The notes under the pieces: generated by a model
Database searches by the model: none
The model's input: the letters and a program-made list of their open reading frames with translations, nothing else
What the model was told of the DNA's origin: nothing
Made by a program: the position numbers and the translations under genes
Part shown: positions 56,541-64,000 of the stretch, piece by piece
How the letters are laid out: every line of letters begins with the position of its first letter
How positions within the stretch are numbered: position 1 is the first letter of the stretch
Assembly (NCBI GenBank): GCA_963989245.1
Contig: OZ022339.1
Span: 91,443,142-91,507,141 of the forward strand
Direction: 5' to 3'
Source of the DNA: Nansenia antarctica
Taxonomy: Eukaryota; Chordata; Actinopteri; Argentiniformes; Microstomatidae
Length of the DNA: 64,000 nucleotides

Positions 56541-57129
56541 TGTTCTCCAGTGACTTTTGTCCACTATAAGGTGGTGGTAAGTTCAGGTTTGTGGTGTCGC
56601 AGCAAAAAAAGTGCCAGATTTTCCAGCGCGCCGTGCACGCATTTCATTACCCATCTGGGCTAAGCCCCGGATCTCCTACAATCCTAAATCCGCCCCTGAT
56701 GCTCACTGACCTTCTTTTACAGGTCCCTCTACTTGACCAGTCATCCCCACAAACTGCAACAGCAGCAGCAGCATGTTGTGGAGATCGGAATATTCAATAT
56801 CAAAATAACTCATTACAGTATCAGTCTGTGCTCCATTCACACTTATAATAATAATACATTAGACTTATATACATCTTTTCTAGACACTCAAAGACGCTTT
56901 ACAAGCTGAAAAGATTGAGTAGTAACATAAAAAGAAACAAAAAAAAGAAAAGAAAAGAAAGTATAGGGGTCCAATACATTTTTTGATTACTAAATCTAAA
57001 TCTAAGTGTCTTTGTAGGACAATCTACTCTGTATACTGCAATTACACCTAGATTTCGGGCGGAGAAGCACCGAACGAACGTCCTCTCTCGACCGGCATGT
57101 TTGGTCATATCATATCTATCCATCATATC

Positions 57130-57425
57130 TATCATATCATGTATCATATAAAGCTCCAGAATAATGTCCAGCTACATTCACAACATTTCTGGAGCCTGGT
57201 AGACCCAAGCAGCTATAAGAATATTCACCAAGCAGCCCTGAAAGTATTTGCTTTATTTGGCTCTACATGCCTTTGAGAATCAGATTTTTCTGATATGAAT
57301 GTAATGAAATCTACTACTTCTGAACAAGACTGACAGATGAGCATTTAAATGACTCTATAAGAGTGAACCTAAGTGGATACACTCCAGCATACACAACTCT
57401 TGTAGACTCCATGCAGTGACATCCA
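57130..57425 (+). pseudogene. C-terminal remnant of a GTF2IRD2-like hAT transposase
   Basis: Decayed frame pieces (KVFALFGSTC, SDFSDMNVMK, LSGYTPAYTTLVDSMQ) align with the C-terminus of the intact transposase at 2480-4327 (VASLFGSTYLCESAFSDMN, YTPDYNILVNSMQ). Several stops interrupt it. It is an old fragment of the same or a sister family. Confidence 0.75.
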
Positions 57426-57444
57426 TCTCAAGTGGAGGAATGCT

Positions 57445-57874
57445 ACCGTAGCTAGCTAGCACCTGGTGGTAACATTAGCTACCGTAGCTGGCTAGCACCT
57501 GGTGGTAACATTAGCTACCGTAGCTGGCTAGCACCTGGTGGTAACATTAGCTACCTTAGTTAGCTAGCACCTGGTGGTAACGTTAGCTACCGTAGCTGGC
57601 TAGCACCTGGTGGTAACGTTAGCTACCGTAGCTGGCTAGCACCTGGTGGTAACGTTAGCTACCGTAGCTAGCTAGCACCTGGTGGTAACATTAGCTACCG
57701 TCGCTGGCTAGCACCTGGTGGTAGCATTAGCTACCGTAGCTGGCTAGCACCTGGTGGTAACATTAGCTACCTTAGTTAGCTAGCACCTGGTGGTAACATT
57801 AGCTACCTTAGTTAGCTAGCACCTGGTGGTAACGTTAGCTACCGTAGCTAGCTAGCACCTGGTGGTAACGTTAG
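57445..57874. repeat. 36-bp minisatellite, about 12 copies
   Basis: The unit contains GCTAGCACCTGGTGGTAAC and TTAGCTACCGTAGC. Copies vary mainly by ACATT/ACGTT and CCGTAGCTGG/CCTTAGTTAG. It begins right after the hAT remnant and ends at the LTR-like element. Confidence 0.95.
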
Positions 57875-58477
57875 TGTAAGAGTCTCTAGGCACAGAGGGA
57901 GGTCGACACAAAGGAACAGCTGTACAAACGTGTTTGTTAACGTACAGCACGGCTCAGCACCGTCACTGACGGGCTAACACACACACTGCACCGTCACTGA
58001 CGGGCTAACACACACACACTGCACCGTCACTGACGGGCTAACACACAAACACTGCACCGTCACTGACGGGCTAACACACACACACTGCACCGTCACTGAC
58101 GGGCTAACACACACACTGCACCGTTACTGACGGGCTAACACACACACACTGCACCGTCACTGACGGACTGAGCGAGACGTTCAAAATAATCAAGAATAAA
58201 TACTAAGTGCAGCGCGCGGCCGTCACTGCCGCTCAAACTTTCCATACAGTGTGTGTGTGTGTTGTGGTCGCTCGTATCTGTGGACTGTTTAGCTCTAGCC
58301 ACCCGCACAGTTGTTGTCAGCTCAAGTGAGTAGCGAGCAAAGGCTTTTGAATGCCGTGTGTACGTCTTATATAGGCGGAGGGTCCCGTCCCTCGTGACAC
58401 AAGCGTCGCCTGGGCCAGCCAATGGGCTGGCGCAGTGTAATTCAGTTTCTGATTAGGTCACGCAGGGGGCGTTCCCA
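57875..58477 (-). mobile_element. Candidate solo LTR or retroelement promoter
   Basis: The segment starts TGTAAGAG and ends GTTCCCA, so it has TG...CA ends on either strand. On the minus strand a CCAAT box (complement of about 58420-58425) is followed by a TATATAAG box (complement of about 58368-58376) at promoter-like spacing. It then continues into the part shared with 45375-45480. The flanking 5-mers (GTTAG and TAGTG) do not match, so limits and class are uncertain. Confidence 0.4.
57955..58165. repeat. 31-bp minisatellite, about 7 copies
   Basis: The unit ACCGTCACTGACGGGCTAAC plus an (AC)n stretch and TGC repeats within the LTR-like element. The related single copy at 45.4 kb shows that it expanded from one CGTCAGTGACG palindrome. 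Confidence 0.95.
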
Positions 58478-58825
58478 TAGTGAGATTAAATTAGAAAGAC
58501 AATTGAGTAACTAATTAAATTAAATGACTTCATTCTGTCTTTTAATTATCACTAAATTCAAGTATTTATAATAGAACTTTCATATCAAAACTGATGTTGA
58601 TGCTGAACTTGAAGCTGGTGTTCTTATAAATTGAATAATGTAATTTTATTCTATTGCAATATAATACATATACTTTTCTGTAACACAATTGATGTATTGA
58701 CAAGTAAGTCACTTGTAGTTTGAAAAGTATGTTGAGTTTGACCTTCAAACATGCAGTATATTCAACTGGGGAAAATGTCCTTTCAAGATCCAGGCTTGGA
58801 ACCAGTAGTGGGCAGGTGGTCTATG

Positions 58826-59363
58826 GAACATGTGTGTGTGGTGTGACTGGTGTCTATGGAACATGTGTGTGTGGTGTGACTGGTGTCTATGGAACATGTG
58901 TGTGCTGTGACTGGTGTCTATGGAACATGTGTGTGTGCTGTGACTGGTGTCTATGGAACATGTGTGTGTGGTGTGACTGGTGTCTATGGAACATGTGTGT
59001 GTGGTGTGACTGGTGTCTATGGAACATGTGTGTGTGGTGTGACTGGTGTCTATGGAACATGTGTGTGTGGTGTGACTGGTGTCTATGGAACATGTGTGTG
59101 TGGTGTGACTGGTGTCTATGGAACATGTGTGTGTGGTGTGACTGGTGTCTATGGAACATGTGTGTGTGGTGTGACTGGTGTCTATGGAACATGTGTGTGC
59201 TGTGACTGGTGTCTATGGAACATGTGTGTGTGGTGTGACTGGTGTCTATGGAACATGTGTGTGTGGTGTGACTGGTGTCTATGGAACATGTGTGCGTGGT
59301 GTGACTGGTGTCTATGGAACATGTGTGTGTGGTGTGACTGGTGTCTATGGAACATGTGTGTGT
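58826..59363. repeat. 33-bp minisatellite, about 16 copies
   Basis: The unit is TCTATGGAACATGTGTGTGT followed by GGTGTGACTGGTG. Two to three copies have lost a GT. Because 33 is divisible by three, long open frames appear in several frames on both strands; these are not genes. Confidence 0.97.
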
Positions 59364-59404
59364 GAATGAATGAATGAATGAATGAATGAATGAATGAATG
59401 AATG
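59364..59404. repeat. (AATG)n microsatellite at a LINE end
   Basis: About ten AATG repeats directly adjoin the conserved 3' end of the minus-strand LINE (GGACTTTATTGTCATTG). Such tetranucleotide tails are usual for L2-type LINEs. Confidence 0.9.
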
Positions 59405-60600
59405 GACTTTATTGTCATTGCTACAGTACAGGTACCAAACAACGAAATTTAGGAGGGGTGGCTCCCCTGGTGTTAGGAAAAGGGAAAAAAAAAAAACTTA
59501 AAAAAATAATACAAAAATCACAAGAAGGGAAGGAGCTGGTTTACATAAATAAAGGCTATGTACACAATCCACTGTACTATACTGTACAGCTAGACGACTA
59601 GGGTTGTCATATTGCACAATAGTATTGTTTCACGTTATTTAAAGTGTCACAGTTTGCAGGCTTGAAATGTACATGTTTGTGCCTCAGCACTACACCTGAT
59701 TTTTTCAGTCCAGCAGCTGCCATACAATCCGTCCAGACTGTCCAGGGCCCAGAACTTAGGTCTTTGCTGTGTTTAGGGCCTGGACGGCCCTGTGGTAGAA
59801 GCTGTTCTTCAGTCTGTTAGTCTTAGCGGCCAGGGTCCTGAACCGCCTTTTCGAGGGCAGCCTGGTAAAGTGTACGTACCCAGGGTGGGTCGGGTCCCTG
59901 GAGATCTTGGAGGCCTTCCTGAGACAGCGTGTGTTGTACAGCTCTTCCAGAGAGGGGAGGGGGGCACCGGTGATCTTCTGTGCTGTTCTCACGACTCTCT
60001 GTAGCGCATTTCTCTCCGCTGTTGTGCAGCTGGAGAACCAGTTGCAGATGCCGTAGGTGAGGATGCTCTCCACTGCGCCGCGGTAAAAGGTCACCAGTAT
60101 CTCCTGCTTGCTGTGTTCCTTCCTGAGGCATCTCAGGGTGTATAGCCGCTGTTGTGCCCTCTTGATGGTGCCTTTTGTGTTGTCCTTCCAGGTCAGGTCA
60201 TCCCGCATGTGCGTCCCCAGGAATCGGATGGATGAGGCTCTCTCCGTCGATGAGCAGGGGCTGGATCTCGGACTTTTTCCTCCTGAAGTCTACGATGATT
60301 TCCTGGGTCTTTGACTTGTTCAGCAGCAGGTTGTTAACCTTGCACAGCTTGCTCAGTTGCTCTACCTCATCCCTGTACGCCGCCTCGTCCCCCCCCGAGA
60401 TACATCCCACCACGGTGGTGTCGTCTGCAAACTTTACGATGTAGTTGCTGGGGTGGATGGGGGTGAAGTCGTGGGTGTAGAGGTTGTAGAGGATGGGGCT
60501 TAGCACGCAGCCCTGGGGTGACCCAGTGCTGAGGCTGAGGGCTGTGGAGGTGTGGGGGCCCACCCACACCCTCTGGGGGCGGTCGGTCAGGAAGAGCAGT
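59405..60600 (-). mobile_element. 5'-truncated L2/Rex-like LINE
   Basis: Read on the minus strand, the element starts abruptly inside the reverse transcriptase near 60600 and ends at the CAATGACAATAAAGTCC-type tail at 59405. Only the later part of the reverse transcriptase and the C-terminal region remain. It is bounded on the left by an (AATG)n tail. Confidence 0.85.
59756..60598 (-). pseudogene. L2-like reverse transcriptase remnant, frameshifted
   Basis: The first piece (60598 to 60198) has the palm motifs STGSPQGCVLSPILYNLYT and FADDTTVV with the catalytic Asp pair, then LLLNKSKTQEIIVDFR. A frameshift near 60200-60230 follows. The second piece (60208 to 59756) has the C-terminal region RLYTLRCLRKEHS and VVRTAQKITGAPLP and a proper stop. 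The endonuclease is missing through 5' truncation. Confidence 0.85.
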
Positions 60601-61700
60601 CATTTGATTTTGCATTTGTTTATTTTGTTTTGCACACAATCATTTGTTCGTTCATCTTTATTGATGAATAAATGTCGTTTTGCTAATATAAGTTATCCAT
60701 GTATCCCTTTTTCATCTATCCTGTGGGACAGGTCGTGACTCGCGAGCTCGGGGAGCACCAAGCAGCATCCCTAGGTGCTCCTCTGAGCACTGGCCCCAAC
60801 AAGTTATGTGCACCCCTGATTATAGACCTTTTCTTTACAAGAAGCACAACAAAAAAAGATCGCTATTATGCCGATATTGTGCCTGCAGGAGCGCCCCATG
60901 GAAGCGTCAAGCACAGCCTTCCCACAAGGAGCGCGATTCACATCGAGATGTACATTCCTGTTTAGAAATAAAAGATTACCTGTGGCGTTTGACAGCGGAT
61001 GATGATAGACATATTTAATGTGAAGTTATCTATCTAACGTTAGGCTGATGTGTGCATGATAGACGCGCATGACCTATTTCCATGTTTTATTTACAGCTAT
61101 GGCACGTATTAAACCAAAACAACCCGCAATGCTATCCGAACATTTGTTATTATGTAATATTATATATGTATTAGTACTATATATGTGCCATTTTTGATGG
61201 AGGGCAGTGAGCGGGAGACTCATCAAGGACATGTAGTTAACTAAAGCTGCCTGCACACCAGGCCATTGCGTTGCACCGGAAGTCATTCATCTCAATGGGG
61301 CAGTTGCGTTGATCAGTTGCCTTGCTCTGCATTGCGTTTCTTGACCTTCAGGGTGCGCTAATCAGTCAAAAAATTTCAGCTTTTGCGTTGGATCCGTTAA
61401 AACAACCGGAAGTAAACCGGAAGTAGTTTCTTGCCCAGAGCTTTCGCCTCAGATGTAAAATCCTCAATTTTGGCCGCCATTGGCTACAATCTGTAATTTG
61501 GCTCTACAAGTGTTAATATGTCATTTTATGAAGTTTTTATATGTTTTCAGGCGAGAAAGTAACCATATATTCACAAAATGTGTCCAGTTTATCAACATAA
61601 CCCGTTTATATATCTGATCTGACGATTTTTTCCCCACTTCTGTGGGAAACTTCGCTAGCAACACGAGTAGAGCTTACCGCCGTTACCTCAGTGGCTACTT
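60601..61700. other. No gene recognised
   Basis: About 1.1 kb without a supported gene. A 24-bp direct repeat around ACTTCTGTGGGAAACTTCGC (about 61636 and 61696) lies just before the Harbinger remnant. Confidence 0.5.
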
Positions 61701-61742
61701 CTGTGGGAAACTTCGCTAGCAACAGGTTCGCTATAGGCCTAT

Positions 61743-62165
61743 ATGATAATAACAGGATTCTTATTGGTTATCTTGGAGGGAACATTTTGCGCCATAAACA
61801 TAATAAATAGCCTTGATGACTATATTACTGTCTCTGAAGCCAATATGACACCCATGACAAGGAAGGCTGTTTTGATTGCTTTGGTGGAGGAGAGCGTACC
61901 TGTCCGGCGCTTCTGGATCCATCCCATCAATAGGAACAGAAAACAGCACGGAGAGTACCACCGGCTGGTGTTGGAGCTCCGACTGTATGGAGAGGAGTTT
62001 CGTCTGTACTTTCGGTTAGACCGGTGCCAGTTCGACCTGCTCCTACGTAAAGTAGGTCCGAACATTACCAAGGCGGACACCTCGTACAGACAGGCCATCG
62101 GGGCTGCTGAACGGCTTGCCATTTGTCTTCGGCATGTATCAAAATGTAGAATACCCTATGAATGA
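61743..62165 (+). pseudogene. Harbinger/ALP1-like transposase, N-terminal remnant
   Basis: The frame reads ALVEESVPVRRFWIHPINR, then GEYHRLVLELRLYGEEFRLY and LLLRKVGPNITKADTSYRQ, then AERLAICLRH. This is the N-terminal region of fish PIF/Harbinger proteins. It breaks off at the point where the helix-turn-helix would begin, then meets a stop. The DDE part is absent. The family differs from the HARBI1-like pieces at 40 and 42.6 kb. Confidence 0.8.
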
Positions 62166-62242
62166 ATGAATGACCAAAGATAGCACACAATAGGTTATGT
62201 TTGGCCAGCTAGAACAAACCTAGAATTCAAGTTGGTAGAACC

Positions 62243-62735
62243 TGTTACGGCTGGGCCTTCACACACGCCCTCCCCCGCCCCCACAGCTCGAGCACCCGCC
62301 CCCACAACTCGAGCACAGCGTGCTCTCCGCCGCAGCTGAGGCTTGTCCCCCTAATTAGATCTGCAGCCAAACCTGCACACCTGTCTCCACTCCCAATCAA
62401 CCCTCTGTCTACATCTACCCTGGATTTCTACTCACTCATCGTCAGTTCTTCCCTAAGAATGACCTGGCAAGTATCCTCTGTGACTAGTCGTGAACTTTGC
62501 TCTCGTGCCTAACTTTGTGATTCGTTTATATCTTATGTACTGGCCTACCGTGGAGACTTACCCTGTTTTTCTGTTCCTCCACAGCCCACGCCAACCACTA
62601 CCGCCAGCCCGCCAGGTTGAAACCCCCGGACTCATTCTTTCAGTTTTTCCACTGTAAATAAATACCCTACGGGGCTTCACAGTATTCTGCCTCCGTTGTC
62701 GTGTCCTTGAGCCCCCTCACCACCGTGGCTTAACA
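62243..62735 (+). mobile_element. Ty3/Gypsy 5' LTR
   Basis: A 493-bp segment begins TGTTACGGCTGGG and ends CACCGTGGCTTAACA, with AATAAATA near 62656. Gag starts 13 bp downstream, which fits a 5' LTR followed by a very short leader. The matching 3' LTR is outside the window or absent. Confidence 0.75.
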
Positions 62736-62747
62736 GAAGAACTGACC

Positions 62748-63797
62748 ATGCAATTGGGCTCAGACGACACGAAGGACCGGGCACCACCTCCCACCCCTGG
62801 ATCCGGTCCGACGGCTATCCAAATCCTTGCTGAACACACTCACCTCCTCCAGGCGGCCGCTACAGCGTGCCAGGCCCTGAACACTCGCATTACAACCCAG
62901 GAGGCTAACCAGGAGCACCGCGCCACCCAGATGCAGCACCTCATCACTACGACTCAAGCGCTTACGGCACAGGTGGCCGCGCTCGCAGCCTTTGCCCCCC
63001 CCCCTGCTCTCCCTGACCCTGCCCAGCTACCGGCACCACCTACTGGACAGCCACGGGAGCCCCACCTAGCCAGCCCCCGCCCCTTCGACGGAGCCTTCGC
63101 CCAGTTCCGAGGCTTCATCCTCCAGTGTGAGTTGGTGTTCTCGCATCAGCCCAGCCAGTTCTGGTCGCCGGCAGCCCGGGTGGCGTTCATCACCAACCTC
63201 ACCACCGGCGACGCCCTGAATTGGGTCCAGGCCACCCTCTGCGCCCGCCCTGACCTGTTCGGTGACTACGCTACCTTCCTCACGGAGTTCAAGAGGGTTT
63301 TCGACCACCCCACTGCAGGACAGGAGGTCGGGGCGCGACTGATGTCACTCCACCAGGGGAACCGGACCGCGGCGGCCTACTCTACCGAGTTTCGCACCCT
63401 GGCAGCCGGAAGCGGATGGAATGACAGGGCACTGCGATCTGCTTTCCGCCAGGGGCTGAGTGAGGTCATCAAGGACGAGCTCGTCCGGGACAGACCCGCC
63501 ACCCTGGACGAACTAGTGGCCCTAGCCATCGACGTTGACGAGCGCTCCCGGGAGCGTCGGAGAGAGAGAGGGCGCTACCAGACCAGCTCGCCACGCCCCC
63601 AGGACCCTATCGTCACAGCCAACCCCTCCTCCGCACGGGAGTCGACCTACACCCCATCCACTGGCGAGGAGCCGATGCAGCTTGGTCGAGCCCGCCTCAC
63701 CACGGCGGAGAAGGAGAGAAGGGTCCAGGGCCTGTGCCTCTACTGTGGAGAGAAGGGACACCTCCGTGACACCTGCCCGTCCCTATCAAAAGGGTAG
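62748..63797 (+). CDS. Ty3/Gypsy Gag, intact (349 residues)
   Basis: The ATG at 62748 opens a 349-codon frame. A helical Gln/Ala-rich N-terminus and a Pro-rich linker (about residues 84-105) come first. The retrotransposon gag domain follows (RPFDGAFAQFRGFILQCELV, LNWVQATL, FDHPTAGQEVGARLMSLHQG). A CCHC zinc knuckle, C-x2-C-x4-H-x4-C, closes the protein at about residues 330-343 (CLYCGEKGHLRDTC). Gag builds the particle and binds the element RNA. Protease and reverse transcriptase are expected next in another frame. Only a short piece of plausible pol start follows before a simple repeat, so the polymerase may be lost or continue past the window. Related gag genes have been domesticated in vertebrates, but the adjacent LTR indicates a retrotransposon. 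Confidence 0.9.
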   Translation: MQLGSDDTKDRAPPPTPGSGPTAIQILAEHTHLLQAAATACQALNTRITTQEANQEHRATQMQHLITTTQALTAQVAALAAFAPPPALPDPAQLPAPPTGQPREPHLASPRPFDGAFAQFRGFILQCELVFSHQPSQFWSPAARVAFITNLTTGDALNWVQATLCARPDLFGDYATFLTEFKRVFDHPTAGQEVGARLMSLHQGNRTAAAYSTEFRTLAAGSGWNDRALRSAFRQGLSEVIKDELVRDRPATLDELVALAIDVDERSRERRRERGRYQTSSPRPQDPIVTANPSSARESTYTPSTGEEPMQLGRARLTTAEKERRVQGLCLYCGEKGHLRDTCPSLSKG

Positions 63798-63950
63798 GCT
63801 CACCCGAAGGGGGAATCCGGGTGAGCCGTGTCTCTCAATCCCCACCTACCACCAGCCCAGTCTTAGTGGTGATGGGAGCACTTTTCCCCATGGTAGTGTA
63901 TGCTGGGATCAGGAGGATTGACACATGGTCAGACATGCCTAGATGAGCTA

Positions 63951-63995
63951 GCGCGTTCCAGGGCGTTCCAGGGCGTTCCAGGGCGTTCCAGGGCG
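63951..63995. repeat. 10-bp tandem repeat
   Basis: About four and a half copies of GGGCGTTCCA at the window edge, after the gag gene. Confidence 0.9.
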
Positions 63996-64000
63996 TAAAC

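Larger units (their letters stand above)
50797..56698 (+). mobile_element. Composite hAT transposon (5902 bp) with 8-bp duplication
   Basis: The left end CAGGGGCGGCGCTAGGGG and the right end (complement of CAGGGGCGGATTTAGG) are flanked by ATGCTCAC at 50789-50796 and 56699-56706. A second, nearly identical right end stops at 54983 but is followed by GTTTCCCC, not by the duplication. The transposase gene lies between the left end and the inner right end. The outer end encloses a further 1.56 kb. The duplication marks the outer pair as the ends used in the last transposition. Confidence 0.88.

Noticed and set aside
58720..59365. Long Cys/Trp/Gly-rich and His-rich frames on both strands
   Set aside because: They arise because the 33-bp minisatellite is divisible by three; no start, splice or family evidence.
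60820..61016. Coding fragment rich in Lys/Arg/Cys
   Set aside because: No recognisable domain, no splice sites and ordinary composition; treated as chance.
61230..61340. Harbinger terminal repeat around GCATTGCGTTGCACC
   Set aside because: No inverted partner or TWA duplication was found next to the remnant at 61743.

Overview
The window looks like vertebrate, most likely teleost fish, nuclear DNA. Genes are split by GT-AG introns, tRNA-derived SINEs of the common fish type are present, and most recognisable coding sequence belongs to fish-type hAT, Harbinger, L1-like, L2-like and Ty3/Gypsy elements. The species cannot be named from the sequence. All exon limits are read from splice consensus and protein similarity, not from transcripts.

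Layout. 0.2-6.2 kb: a minus-strand, six-exon gene with a DDE integrase-core domain. An intact-looking hAT transposon (2117-4850) lies in one intron, and a short retroposon with an 8-bp target duplication breaks its fifth exon. 7.4-30.8 kb: the centrepiece, a head-to-tail array of exactly 30 units (27 of 746 bp, 3 of 744 bp). Each unit carries three exons of gtsf1, the CHHC zinc-finger PIWI cofactor. The last unit runs on into a full set of downstream gtsf1 exons with a stop codon. Units are nearly identical and show higher-order (five-unit) periodicity. 30.8-36.7 kb: a 5'-truncated L1-like LINE split by a 2959-bp BED-finger hAT with a perfect 8-bp duplication. 36.7-48.8 kb: exons that may belong to an unidentified acidic host gene, mixed with foldback MITEs, a Gypsy LTR/gag fragment, Harbinger pieces, a Harbinger-hAT fusion ORF and an internally deleted hAT. 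49.9-56.7 kb: a broken ISL2EU/THAP-type transposase, then a 5.9-kb hAT that seems to have moved with about 1.5 kb of extra DNA. 57-60.6 kb: three minisatellites, a possible solo LTR and a minus-strand L2-like LINE. 61.7-64 kb: a Harbinger remnant and a Ty3/Gypsy LTR plus gag.

How the parts relate. GTSF1 proteins work in the germline piRNA pathway, which silences transposons. A satellite-like array of gtsf1 exon fragments inside a transposon-dense block could be a relic of gene amplification, a source of small RNAs, or a template for repeated zinc-finger proteins. The sequence supports the array firmly; its activity is inference. The transposon genes are self-contained and do not form an operon or pathway with one another.
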